Shown here: one piece after another, positions 26,323 to 35,182 of the stretch
Layout: each line of letters begins with the position of its first letter
Numbering within the stretch: the stretch's first letter is position 1
NCBI GenBank assembly: GCA_963826145.1
Contig: CAWGVW010000001.1
Location: forward strand, 1,550,001-1,614,000
Length of the DNA stretch: 64,000 bases
Direction of reading: 5' to 3'
Source: JBGPLJ01 sp963826145
GTDB lineage: Bacteria > Pseudomonadota > Gammaproteobacteria > Steroidobacterales > Steroidobacteraceae
Notes under the pieces: model-generated
Told to the model about the DNA's origin: nothing
The model's database searches: none
The model's input: only the letters and a program-made list of their open reading frames with translations
Made by a program: the position numbers and the translations under genes

Positions 26323-27315
26323 ATGTCCCTGCGCCTGATCCAGCTTCGTGAAGCCGATGGCTCGCGGTCGGTTGCCGTCTGCGATGATTCGGCCGCAGCC
26401 TGGCGGCTCGAGGGCGTTGCCAGCACCTACGAACTCGCCCAGCTCGCACTCGCCGACCGCACTTCGCTGGATGCGGCCATCAACAGCCGGCGTTCGAGAT
26501 CCCGTGTCGATCTGGAACGCGCAGAGACCGAGGGGCGCCTCCTCGCACCGATCGAGCATCCCGACAGCGCGCATCTTTATCTCACCGGCACCGGTCTCAC
26601 TCATCTCGGATCCGCGGAGAGCCGCGACCGGATGCATCAGGCTGCGCAGAGCGGCTCGCTGACAGACTCGATGCGCATGTTCCAGATGGGTGTCGCGGGC
26701 GGCAAGCCCGCGCCGGGATCCATCGGTGTGCAACCGGAATGGTTCTACAAGGGCGACGGCTCGAGCATCGTGGCGCCCGGCGCGCCGCTGGTAGCGCCTG
26801 ACTTTGCCCTCGACGGTGGCGAGGAGCCGGAAATCGCCGGGATCTACCTGATCGATGCCGCCGGGCGTCCGCGGCGCCTCGGCTTCTGTCTCGCCAACGA
26901 GTTCTCCGACCACGTTACGGAGCGTGGCAACTATCTCTGGCTCGCGCACTCGAAGCTGCGCCCGGCATCCCTTGGGCCCGAACTCCTGCTGGGTGATTTG
27001 CCGATGGACATCCGGGGCACGAGCCGCATTCGTCGGGCCGGCCGTGTGATCTGGGAGAAACCGTTCCTCACGGGCGAAGCGAACATGTCGCATTCGCTCG
27101 CGAATCTCGAGCACCATCACTTCAAGTACGCCCTCTTTCGCCGGCCGGGCGACGTGCATGTCCATTTCCTCGGGACCGCGACCATCTCTTTTGCCGATCG
27201 CATCGAAGCCCACCCCGGCGATATATTCGAGATCACGGCACCGCCCTTTCGCTTCGCTTTACGAAATCCGCTGGCGCGCGCCGACGGGCTGCCTGTTCCA
27301 TCCGCGCCGCTCTGA
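26323..27315 (+). CDS. AraD1/GguC-type fumarylacetoacetate hydrolase family protein
   Basis: A 330-aa FAH-fold enzyme of the AraD1 (GguC) group. Features include the HLYLTGTGLTHLGSAESR segment with the conserved His, the acidic ligands in the GEEPEIAGIYL segment and the NEFSDH element. Members of this group accompany oxidative pentose pathways and are believed to act on 2-keto-3-deoxy sugar acids. Here it is the first gene of an arabinose operon with an L-arabinose dehydrogenase-like gene nine bases downstream, which supports a role on L-2-keto-3-deoxyarabonate or its product. The assignment to that step is inferred from context. Confidence 0.82.
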   Translation: MSLRLIQLREADGSRSVAVCDDSAAAWRLEGVASTYELAQLALADRTSLDAAINSRRSRSRVDLERAETEGRLLAPIEHPDSAHLYLTGTGLTHLGSAESRDRMHQAAQSGSLTDSMRMFQMGVAGGKPAPGSIGVQPEWFYKGDGSSIVAPGAPLVAPDFALDGGEEPEIAGIYLIDAAGRPRRLGFCLANEFSDHVTERGNYLWLAHSKLRPASLGPELLLGDLPMDIRGTSRIRRAGRVIWEKPFLTGEANMSHSLANLEHHHFKYALFRRPGDVHVHFLGTATISFADRIEAHPGDIFEITAPPFRFALRNPLARADGLPVPSAPL

Positions 27316-27323
27316 GACGCCCC

Positions 27324-28250
27324 ATGAAAAAGATTCGCATCGCTATTGTTGGACTTGGCAAGATCGCCCGCGATCAGCACGTTCCCACCATTGCCGCCAA
27401 TCCGGACTTTGAACTCGTGGCCATCGCGAGTCCGCATCATCGGCTCGAAGGCGTCCCGAGCTATGCCAGCATCGAAGAGCTCCTGCAGAAAGCGCCAGCC
27501 GTCGACGCGATTGCCCAGTGCACGACGCCGCAGGTCCGTTACGAGATATCCCGATACGCGCTCGAACACGGCTGTCATGTGCTGCTGGAGAAACCGCCCG
27601 GAGCGACGCTCTCCGAGGTGACGGCCCTCACGGGCCTCGCGCGCGCCAAAGGGGTTGCGCTCTTCGCCTCCTGGCATTCGCGTCATGCCGCGGCCGTCGA
27701 AGCGGCGCGGGCCTGGCTCGCGACACGAGCCATTCGGGAAGTCTCCGTCACGTGGAAAGAAGATGTGCGCGTCTGGCATCCCGGCCAGCGCTGGATCTGG
27801 GAAGGGGGCGGCCTCGGAGTTTTCGATCCGGGCATCAACGCGTTGTCGATCCTGACGAGCCTGCTGCCTGGATCCCTCGTGCTGAAGCGGGCGGACCTCG
27901 ATTTCCCAAGCAATTGCGAGACGCCGATTGCCGCGCGCCTCGCGCTCGTGCACGGCGCGGATACTGCGGTCCGAATGGATCTCGACTTCCTGCAGACGGG
28001 ACCGCAGACCTGGGATATTGCTATTGCAACGGACAGCGGCTCGCTCGTGCTCTCGATGGGCGGCACGAAGCTCGCGATCGACGGCAAACACGTGGCGACC
28101 GCGGGCATTGCCGAGTACGCGAGCCTGTACGCCTATTTCGCGACGCTGGTGCGCGAGCGCCGCATCGACGTCGATCTTTCGCCGCTGCAGCTGGTCGCCG
28201 ATGCGCTGCTCTCAGGACGCCGGCGTACCGTCCAACCATTCGTGGAGTAA
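27324..28250 (+). CDS. L-arabinose/D-galactose 1-dehydrogenase (Gfo/Idh/MocA family)
   Basis: A 308-aa NAD(P)-dependent sugar dehydrogenase that oxidises C1 of L-arabinose or D-galactose to the lactone. GLGKIARDQHVPTIA at the N-terminus is the Rossmann motif, EKPPGATLSEV contains the conserved Lys-Pro of the family, and the WKEDVRVWHPGQRWIWE segment closely matches the Azospirillum L-arabinose 1-dehydrogenase as I recall it. GGGLGVFDPGINALSI follows. It sits between the AraD1-type gene and the arabinofuranosidase gene with gaps of eight and five bases, so the three form one operon. D-galactose could be an alternative substrate. Confidence 0.88.
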   Translation: MKKIRIAIVGLGKIARDQHVPTIAANPDFELVAIASPHHRLEGVPSYASIEELLQKAPAVDAIAQCTTPQVRYEISRYALEHGCHVLLEKPPGATLSEVTALTGLARAKGVALFASWHSRHAAAVEAARAWLATRAIREVSVTWKEDVRVWHPGQRWIWEGGGLGVFDPGINALSILTSLLPGSLVLKRADLDFPSNCETPIAARLALVHGADTAVRMDLDFLQTGPQTWDIAIATDSGSLVLSMGGTKLAIDGKHVATAGIAEYASLYAYFATLVRERRIDVDLSPLQLVADALLSGRRRTVQPFVE

Positions 28251-28255
28251 AGTGC

Positions 28256-29830
28256 ATGACGTCAATTCGAGGCGCAACGCTGCTTGCGCTATTTGTTTTC
28301 GCCGGTGTCGCTACAGAGGCGCCCGCCGCCGCCTCGGCGCCATTCGCGGCCACGGTCCTCGTTCACACGGACCAGCCCGGCGCGGTCATCAGCCGCACAA
28401 TCTACGGTCAATTTGCCGAGCACCTGGGCCGCGGCATCTACGAAGGCATCTGGGTGGGTGAGGATTCTCCGATACCGAATACGCGCGGCTATCGGAGTGA
28501 CGTCGTCGCGGCGCTCCGCGCGCTGCACGTGCCTGTCGTGCGCTGGCCGGGCGGCTGCTTCGCCGACGAATATCACTGGCGCGAGGGCATCGGGCCCCGC
28601 GCCGGCCGCCCGACCAAGATCAACACTACCTGGGGCGGTGTCGAGGAAACGAATGCCTTCGGCACGCACGAGTTCCTGAATTTTGCCGAACTCATCGGGG
28701 CGGATGCCTACGTTTCCGGCAATGTCGGCTCTGGTTCGCCGCAGGAGATGGCGGAATGGATCGAGTACATCACCTCCGACACGCAATCGACGCTCGCGAA
28801 CCTCAGACGCAAGAACGGCCGCGAGAGACCCTGGCGCCTGCCCTACTTCGGCATCGGCAACGAGACCTGGGGGTGCGGTGGCAACATGCGCGCGGAGTTT
28901 TCCGTTGATCTGTATCGCCAGTTCGCGGCCTTCCTCAAGGCGCCGCCAGACAACAAGCCGCTGCGAGTCGCAAGCGGCGCGACTGCCGAGGATCTCAACT
29001 GGACGGAAGTGCTCATGTCGCGCGCGGCGCCGCTCATGGACGCCTACTCGCTGCACTACTACACGCTGCCGACTGGCGACTGGAATCACAAGGGTGCATC
29101 CACAGGTTTCAGCGAAGGTGAATGGGCATCGACGCTGTCAGGTGCCCTGAAGCTCGACGACTTCGTGACGCGGCACTCGGCCATCATGGACAAATACGAC
29201 GCGGCAAAGCGCGTTGGGCTCTTCGTCGACGAGTGGGGCACCTGGTACGACGCGGAAGCCGGTCGGAATCCCGCGTTTCTCTACCAGCAGAATACGCTTC
29301 GCGACGCCGTGGTCGCGGCGTTGTCGCTCGACATCTTCCATCGCCACGCGGACCGCGTGCGCATGGCGAATATCGCGCAGATGGTGAATGTCCTGCAGGC
29401 CATGATCCTGACGGACAAGGAAAGGATGGTGCGCACGCCGACCTACTACGTCTTCCAGATGTACGTGCCGTTCCAGGGCGCCACGACGTTGCCGGTCGAG
29501 GTGACCGCGCCCTCCTATGCAACGAGCGATGTGACGCTGCCAGCGCTCGATGTTTCCGCCGCACGCGATGCAGCCGGCAATCTCGAGCTTGCGTTCGTGA
29601 ATCTCGATCCCTCGCGAGTAGCAAAGGTTTCCGCGACGCTTGCGGGCGTCGAGATTCACCGGGCGTCCGGGCGGGTCCTCACGGCGGACACGATGGACGC
29701 GCACAACAGCTTCGAGCAACCGAATGCCGTTGTGCCCGCTCCGCTGGACCCGAAGCGCAGCGGCAGCAAACTTGCCATCGACCTGCCGCCAAAATCGGTC
29801 GCTGTGATAACGGTCGCTACCGGTCAGTGA
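28256..29830 (+). CDS. Alpha-L-arabinofuranosidase, GH51, exported
   Basis: A 524-aa glycoside hydrolase releasing L-arabinose from arabinoxylan or arabinan side chains. The signal peptide is about residues 1-27. The catalytic acid/base E203 is in GIGNETWGCGG and the nucleophile E326 in LFVDEWGTWYD, both standard for GH51. A C-terminal beta-sandwich follows from about residue 415. The ATG at 28256 has GGAG nine bases upstream; the open frame before it overlaps the dehydrogenase gene and is spurious. It provides the sugar for the neighbouring oxidative genes. Its 3' end overlaps the convergent dehydratase gene by seven bases. Confidence 0.92.
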   Translation: MTSIRGATLLALFVFAGVATEAPAAASAPFAATVLVHTDQPGAVISRTIYGQFAEHLGRGIYEGIWVGEDSPIPNTRGYRSDVVAALRALHVPVVRWPGGCFADEYHWREGIGPRAGRPTKINTTWGGVEETNAFGTHEFLNFAELIGADAYVSGNVGSGSPQEMAEWIEYITSDTQSTLANLRRKNGRERPWRLPYFGIGNETWGCGGNMRAEFSVDLYRQFAAFLKAPPDNKPLRVASGATAEDLNWTEVLMSRAAPLMDAYSLHYYTLPTGDWNHKGASTGFSEGEWASTLSGALKLDDFVTRHSAIMDKYDAAKRVGLFVDEWGTWYDAEAGRNPAFLYQQNTLRDAVVAALSLDIFHRHADRVRMANIAQMVNVLQAMILTDKERMVRTPTYYVFQMYVPFQGATTLPVEVTAPSYATSDVTLPALDVSAARDAAGNLELAFVNLDPSRVAKVSATLAGVEIHRASGRVLTADTMDAHNSFEQPNAVVPAPLDPKRSGSKLAIDLPPKSVAVITVATGQ

Positions 29831-31608
29831 TTGTGGCGGGGGACCCCGTACTTCTGCGCGATGCGCTGGAACTTCACGGCCGGTTCCAGCACCGCTCCGG
29901 ATTCCTGCTGGCCAACGACCGCCCGCTGCATTTCCTGCCAGGGTGTCTGGCTCGGCGGAATCGGGTAGCCACCCTTCTCCGCGAGCTCGCGCCGCCTTGT
30001 CTCGAGTTCCTCGGCGCTGATTAGGATATTGGCCTCGCCGCGTTTGAGGTCGATGCGCACGCGATCGCCCGTTCTGAGGAGCGCAAGACCACCGCCGGCC
30101 GCCGCCTCGGGTGAGGCGTTCAGGATCGAGGGCGATCCGGACGTCCCCGACTGCCGGCCATCGCCGATGCACGGCAGATTGTGGATGCCCGCGCGAATGA
30201 GGTTCACCGGCGGGCGCATATTCACGACTTCCGCCGCGCCCGGATAACCGATGGGCCCGGTTCCCCGCATGAAGAGCAGCGTGTCCTCGCCGATCGCAAG
30301 CGCCGGATCGTCAATGCGCTTGTGATAGTCCTCGGGGCCGTCGAAGACGACGGCTTGCCCCTCGAACGCCTCCGGATCCTTCGGGTTCGCCAGGTAGCGC
30401 GCGCGGAATTCATCCGACACGACGCTCAGCTTCATGATCGCCGAGTCGAAGAGATTGCCGCGCAGCACGGTAAACCCGGCGCGGGTCTTCAGCGGTTTTG
30501 CGAACGGACGAATGACTTCGCGGTCGAGGATCCCGGCATCACGGCAGTTTTCGCCGAGCGTATGCCCGTTCGCGGTCAGCGCAGATTCGTCGATGAGCCG
30601 CTGTTTCATGAGTTCAGCAACGACCGCACGGACGCCGCCCGCGCGATAGTAGTCCTCCCCGAGATACTCACCCGCCGGCTGCAGGTTCACGAGGAGCGGA
30701 ATGTCGCGGCCGTAGGTCTGCCAGTCATCGATACTGAGCTCGACCCCGATGTGCCGCGCGATCGCATTCAGGTGAATCGGCGCATTCGTCGAACCGCCAA
30801 TGGCCGAATTGACGCGGATCGCATTGATGAATGCCGCGCGCGTCAGGATGTCGGACGGCTTGCGATCGGCGGCGATCATCTCGACGATCTGCTTGCCGGT
30901 GAGGTAGGCACATTCCTGGCGGTCGCGGTGCGGCGCCGGTATCGCGGCCGAACCGGGCAAAGACATGCCGAGCACTTCCGTGAGACTGTTCATCGTGCTC
31001 GCCGTGCCCATCGTGTTGCAGAAACCGGTCGATGGCGCCGACGACGCGACGAGCTTGACGAAGCCGGGGTAGTCGATTTCCCCCGCCGCCAGGAGCTCGC
31101 GCGCGTGCCAGACGACAGTGCCGGACCCCATACGCTTGCCATTCGACCAGCCGTTCATCATGGGCCCGACGGAAAGCGCGATCGCCGGCAGGTTCACCGT
31201 TGCGGCCGCCATCAGGCAGGCCGGTGTCGTCTTGTCGCAACCGATGGTGAGCACGACGCCATCGAGCGGATAACCGAACAGCACCTCGACCAGGCCCAGA
31301 TACGCGAGATTGCGGTCGAGGCCCGCGGTCGGGCGCTTGCCCGTCTCCTGGATCGGGTGCACGGGAAACTCGAGCACGATACCGCCCGCCTCGCGCACGC
31401 CCTCACGCACGCGCTCCGCGAGCACGAGGTGGTGACGATTGCAGGGCGAGAGGTCGCTGCCCGTTTGCGCGAGCCCAATGATGGGCCGGCCGGACTGCAG
31501 TTCCTCGAGCGAGAGACCAAAATTCATGTAGCGCTCGAGATAGAGCGCGGTCATGTCGGCGTTCGCAGGATCGTCGAACCAGGCGCGGGAGCGGAGCGTT
31601 TTCGGCAT
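29824..31608 (-). CDS. IlvD/Edd family dehydratase, probable L-arabinonate dehydratase
   Basis: A 594-aa iron-sulfur dehydratase of the IlvD/Edd family. Cluster cysteines are visible in LSPCNRHH, GCDKTTPACL and STGFCNTMGTAS. MPKTLRSRAWFDDPANADM at the start and the NGWSNGKRMGSGT segment resemble pentonate dehydratases more than dihydroxy-acid dehydratase. Beside the arabinose dehydrogenase and mutarotase it most likely converts L-arabinonate to L-2-keto-3-deoxyarabonate. The ATG at 31608 lies eight bases after the galM stop, so the two minus-strand genes form an operon. It is convergent with the GH51 gene. Confidence 0.88.
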   Translation of the reverse strand: MPKTLRSRAWFDDPANADMTALYLERYMNFGLSLEELQSGRPIIGLAQTGSDLSPCNRHHLVLAERVREGVREAGGIVLEFPVHPIQETGKRPTAGLDRNLAYLGLVEVLFGYPLDGVVLTIGCDKTTPACLMAAATVNLPAIALSVGPMMNGWSNGKRMGSGTVVWHARELLAAGEIDYPGFVKLVASSAPSTGFCNTMGTASTMNSLTEVLGMSLPGSAAIPAPHRDRQECAYLTGKQIVEMIAADRKPSDILTRAAFINAIRVNSAIGGSTNAPIHLNAIARHIGVELSIDDWQTYGRDIPLLVNLQPAGEYLGEDYYRAGGVRAVVAELMKQRLIDESALTANGHTLGENCRDAGILDREVIRPFAKPLKTRAGFTVLRGNLFDSAIMKLSVVSDEFRARYLANPKDPEAFEGQAVVFDGPEDYHKRIDDPALAIGEDTLLFMRGTGPIGYPGAAEVVNMRPPVNLIRAGIHNLPCIGDGRQSGTSGSPSILNASPEAAAGGGLALLRTGDRVRIDLKRGEANILISAEELETRRRELAEKGGYPIPPSQTPWQEMQRAVVGQQESGAVLEPAVKFQRIAQKYGVPRHNH

Positions 31609-31616
31609 GCGCGGTA

Positions 31617-32738
31617 TCAGGACTTCGTGACAGAGAAGCGCAAACTCAGGGCATTTCGATAGGTCTGGCCCGGGTCGAGGCGCGCCGACGGGAAATCCGG
31701 GTGGTTCGGTGCATCGGGAAACACTTGCGGCTCGAGACACAGTCCATCGCCTTGACGATACACCCGCCCGCCCTTGCCGACGACCGTGCCGTTCAGAAAA
31801 TTTCCCGAATAAAACTGCAGGCCCGGCGCAATCGTCCAGAGCTCCATGACGCGCCCGGTCGCAGGGTCCTCGATGCGGGCGGCGAGCCGTTCGGTGTCGG
31901 CGGCGCCCCGCACGACAAAATTGTGGTCATATCCCCGGCCGATGACGATCTGCGGCTCGGCGCCGTCGCGGATCCGCTCGCCGATGATCGCCCCCGCACG
32001 AAAGTCGAATGCGGTGCCGGCGACCGATCGTCGCTCACCGGTCGGTATGAGCGACGCATCGACCGGCGTGTAGGTGTCAGCCATGATCGTCAGGCGCTCA
32101 CCGAGTGCATCGCGGCCGCTCGCTGCGCCCCCCAGATTGAAGAAACTGTGGTTCGTGAGGTTGACGATCGTCGGACGGTCCGTCGTCGCGCGGTATTCGA
32201 TTTCGAGGACGTTCCGATCGTCGAGCGAGTACATCGCCGTCGCACGGAGCCTGCCCGGATAGCCGCCTTCGCCGTCGGCGCTGTCGTACGAGAGGACGAC
32301 CCGCGCCTGTGAACCTCCGTCGATGGACTCTATCTTCCAGACCCGCTTGTCGAAGCCCCGCAGTCCGCCGTGAAGGTGGTTGGCGTTGTCGTTCGTTTCC
32401 AGTTGATAGGCGCGTCCGTCGAGCGCGAATTTCCCGTGCGCGATGCGGTTCGCATAGCGGCCGACGCTGGCGCCGAAATACTGCGGGTCCGCGAGATATT
32501 CTGCGGCCGTTGCGTAGCCGAGCACGATGTCCTCGCTCCGGCCGGAGCGATCCGGAACACTGAGTGCCTGCAGAGTCGCGCCAAGCGTGAGCACGCGAGC
32601 CGAGATGCCGCCGCCGTTCGTGAGTTCCACCGCCTCGATGGCGGTGCCGTCGGCGAGCTTGCCGAATGGAATGCGACGGGCATCGGCTGCCGTGACGGTG
32701 GCAGCGAGCGTCAGAATCAGCAAGATGGCGATCCTCAT
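31617..32738 (-). CDS. galM: Aldose 1-epimerase, exported
   Basis: A 373-aa mutarotase with a signal peptide (MRIAILLILTLAATVTAADA), interconverting alpha and beta anomers of aldoses in the periplasm. Catalytic residues are in NHLHGGLRG (His), LTNHSFFNLGG (His) and the CLEPQVFPDAPN segment (Glu). In this setting it probably equilibrates L-arabinose released by the GH51 enzyme before uptake or oxidation. It is the first gene of a two-gene minus-strand unit with the dehydratase. A truncated oxidoreductase gene starts 92 bp away on the other strand. Confidence 0.9.
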   Translation of the reverse strand: MRIAILLILTLAATVTAADARRIPFGKLADGTAIEAVELTNGGGISARVLTLGATLQALSVPDRSGRSEDIVLGYATAAEYLADPQYFGASVGRYANRIAHGKFALDGRAYQLETNDNANHLHGGLRGFDKRVWKIESIDGGSQARVVLSYDSADGEGGYPGRLRATAMYSLDDRNVLEIEYRATTDRPTIVNLTNHSFFNLGGAASGRDALGERLTIMADTYTPVDASLIPTGERRSVAGTAFDFRAGAIIGERIRDGAEPQIVIGRGYDHNFVVRGAADTERLAARIEDPATGRVMELWTIAPGLQFYSGNFLNGTVVGKGGRVYRQGDGLCLEPQVFPDAPNHPDFPSARLDPGQTYRNALSLRFSVTKS

Positions 32739-32830
32739 CCGTCATGTCCCTTCGACCGGCGAAGGATTGCGATCTTAATGGAGAGCGGCACCTGCTTCAC
32801 GACAATTGGTAGCGTTACCGTTGCCGCCGC

Positions 32831-33392
32831 ATGAAAACTCAGACCCGCCGCAGCTTCGTGCTGCAGACCGCGGCCGTTGCGGCAGCAACCTTCTGGCGCT
32901 TGAAGCGCGCATTGTCGGGCGGCGGCGCGCTGATGGATGTTGGCATCTACGCGCTGCAGGCAACGCGCTATCTCACCGGCGAGGAGCCCGCGCTCGTCGC
33001 CGGCAGTGAAACGAAAACCGATCCGGTGCGCTTTCGGGAAGTGGATGAGTCGGTCGTCTGGACGAGCCGCTTTCCAAGTGGTGCCGTCGCGCATTGCGGT
33101 ACTTCGTACAACACCGCGACGGTTTCAAATTTCCGGGTCTCGGCCGAGAAAGGCTGGTTTGGGCTCGACCCCGCGTTCTTTTACGGCGGCAACCATGGCC
33201 GGCGCAGCGACGGGCAGGACATCAGCTTTCCCGAGATCGACCAGTTCGCGGCCGAACTCGATGACTTCGCGCGCTGCATCGAGGAAAAAAGGCCGTCCCG
33301 GGTGCGCGGCGAGGAAGGTGCTCAAGGACGTCCGCATCCTCATGGCGCTTTACGAGTCGATCCGCACGGGCGGCGCCGTCAGGCTGGCGTAG
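32831..33392 (+). pseudogene. Gfo/Idh/MocA oxidoreductase remnant: Tat signal joined to the C-terminal domain
   Basis: The first 21 residues are a Tat signal (TRRSFVLQTAAVAAATF) like those of periplasmic glucose-fructose oxidoreductase relatives. It runs directly, in frame, into WRLKRALSGGGALMDVGIYA, which is normally found well past residue 180 in the family. The entire Rossmann NAD(P)-binding domain, with its GxGxxG and EKP motifs, is therefore missing at about 32892. The C-terminal domain that remains looks normal until 33317/33318, where an extra G shifts the frame; correcting it gives VLKDVRILMALYESIRTG. It cannot be a working dehydrogenase as it stands. It overlaps the convergent metallo-beta-lactamase gene by 14 bp. 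Confidence 0.82.
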
Positions 33393-34342
33393 CGCAGAGC
33401 TTCGCGAGCTTGTCGTCGTGGCCGCGCAGCACCTCATCGACGTAATAGTCGACGAGCCCGCGCGCGAATCGGGTATCGCCCTCGGGAATCAGCGAGCCGG
33501 CGTCCTTCAGCCAACCATTGATGCAGTCCGCCTTGGCGCCGGACCCGGCAGCACAGTTGAGGAGCCCATCGAACGCGCGACGATAGGTCTCGAAAGCCTC
33601 TCGCTGCATCGGCGCCCCGTGGCCCGGAATCAACTGCTTGAAGGGCCATTGAGACATGCCGGCAAGCGCCGCCTCGCCAGCGTTCGGGGCATGCCGTGTC
33701 GAAGAACGGAGCCGGCAACGTCACGAGATCGCCCGCGAGCAGCGTTGCCGTCGACTCATCGAAAACCCAGAGGTCGCCGGCGGTCGCGGCCCGCTCAAGA
33801 TGCAGCTCGAGTTTCCGTCCGGCGATTACAAACGTCCGTGAGGCCGTGATGATATCCGTCGGTCCGAGCTTTGGTCCCGCGTCGATGAGCGCGATCTCGG
33901 TACGAAACCCGGACTGCGCCGCCGGATCTTTGGTTTGTTCAAGCGCTTCGACCAGTTGCCCGCGATAGCTCTTGAGGAACCCGTCTAGCGCTCCGCTCAA
34001 TGCGTCGCTGGCGTAGACGCGAACGTCGGGGTATGCAGCGCGCAGCATGAGATTGCCGCCGATGTGATCCAGGTGCCAGTGCGAGTTGATGATGGCGGCG
34101 ATCGGTTGCCCACCGGCGCGTGCGTAGTCGAGGATCTGCTGCGTATGTTCGGCGTGACGGCCCGTATCGAAAACGATGAAACCCTGCGGCGCGTCGATGA
34201 CGATGCTGTTGCCGTCCGGCTGCCGTTGCGCAGTCGTGACACCCCGGATCAGGTGAATCGCCTCCCCTCCCGGCGTCGAGGCCGCCGCCGCCGTTATGCC
34301 GACGGCCCAGCCGACTCCAGCTAGCAGTATCTTCCGCCACAT
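33379..34342 (-). CDS. Metallo-beta-lactamase fold hydrolase, exported, one frameshift
   Basis: An MBL-fold zinc hydrolase of about 320 aa with a signal peptide (MWRKILLAGVGWAVGITAAAA). The zinc motif HWHLDH lies in INSHWHLDHIGG, the second region GDLWVFDESTATLLAGD supplies the bridging Asp, and IPGHGAP supplies the last His. The frame moves near 33672/33673 because of one extra C on the plus strand; removing it gives CPERWRAALAGMSQWPF. Such proteins include periplasmic quinoprotein-relay SoxH-like and lactonase-like enzymes, so this is not evidence for antibiotic resistance. ATG at 34342 is preferred over one ten codons upstream because it begins the signal. Confidence 0.82.
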
Positions 34343-34472
34343 ACCCGCCTGCTCCAGCGTCTCGATCCGCACCGGATTCTACGGATCCTTCGAACTCATG
34401 CCGCCCACCCGGACGCGGCCAAGGGGCAACTCGTCGAGCCACCGGGACGGTTCGGGGCCGACCGGCTCAGGC

Positions 34473-34565
34473 TGGTACGTTAACCAAAACTTACTGGTAC
34501 CTATACCAAGAGTTGCTGGTAGGCCTACCAATCTCTTGGTAGAGTCACCAATACCGGCATTGGTA
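34473..34565. promoter_or_regulatory. Array of four TGGTA-N4-TACCA dyads upstream of the TetR gene
   Basis: Dyads of 14 bp are at 34473-34486, 34495-34508, 34517-34530 and 34537-34550, with a lone TTGGTA half-site at 34560-34565. The third is a perfect palindrome (TGGTAGGCCTACCA), the second matches all ten arm bases, and the first and fourth have one arm mismatch each. Start-to-start spacing is 22, 22 and 20 bp, about two helical turns. The array lies directly before the TetR-HlyD-ABC operon and is the obvious operator for that repressor. Confidence 0.8.
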
Positions 34566-34582
34566 GGAAGAGGCGAGCGCTC

Positions 34583-35182
34583 ATGGTCTCCAACGTGAAA
34601 GAGAGGATTCTCGACGCCGCAGTGCGGGTCCTTGTCGAGCAGGGAGGCAACGCGCTCACGCAGCCGCGTATTGCGGCCGCGGCCGGCGTTCGCCAGAGCC
34701 ACCTCACCTACTACTTCCCGAAGCGCAACGACCTGCTGCTCGCGGTGACGCTCCATTGGGCGCACACGCATCTTGAGAGGGCCGCGAAGCAGTCGGCCGC
34801 CGCACCGGCGACGCTCAGCGAGGTGGCGCGCTTGATGGCCGATATAGTCGTGGAAGCCGCGCGCGTGCGGATCATCCTGAGCCTCATCGTTGCCGCGGCC
34901 GAGGACCCGCGTATTCACGAGACCTTACGCGAACTCGTCGCGTCGGAACGCGAATCGGTTGCAGCGCTCCTTGCAGGCGCCGGGGCACCGCTCGCAGACG
35001 CCGGCGCGGCAATCGTGCACGCAGCCATCGTCGGACTCGCGGTGCTCAATGTCGCCCAGGGCGGCAGCGCCGACCGGGAAACGCGCGCCTTGGTAAAACA
35101 GGTCCTGGAAGATTTGGTACCCGCCATGGAATCGAAAAGGCCGCGCGCGGCAAAGTCACGCCCTTTGAGGAAGCGATCATGA
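34583..35182 (+). CDS. TetR family transcriptional regulator
   Basis: A 199-aa repressor. The N-terminal HTH (about 8-55) reads RILDAAVRVLVEQGG and then IAAAAGVRQSHLTYYFPKRNDLL, the TetR pattern with a Tyr-Tyr-Phe motif. The rest is an all-helical ligand domain, ending in a lysine/arginine-rich tail. ATG at 34583 is preceded by GGAAGAGG. The repressor gene is the first of a four-gene efflux operon and its stop overlaps the hlyD start (ATGA at 35179-35182). The dyad array immediately upstream implies autorepression released by a compound the pump exports. Confidence 0.9.
   Translation: MVSNVKERILDAAVRVLVEQGGNALTQPRIAAAAGVRQSHLTYYFPKRNDLLLAVTLHWAHTHLERAAKQSAAAPATLSEVARLMADIVVEAARVRIILSLIVAAAEDPRIHETLRELVASERESVAALLAGAGAPLADAGAAIVHAAIVGLAVLNVAQGGSADRETRALVKQVLEDLVPAMESKRPRAAKSRPLRKRS

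Noticed and set aside
27518..28255. Long N-terminal extension of the GH51 enzyme
   Set aside because: It overlaps the dehydrogenase gene in another frame and is Arg-rich. ATG 28256 has a ribosome binding site and a signal peptide.
34473..34565. Short CRISPR-like array
   Set aside because: Units are 14-bp palindromes of varying sequence with 6-8 bp between them, and there are no cas genes. Operator sites fit better.
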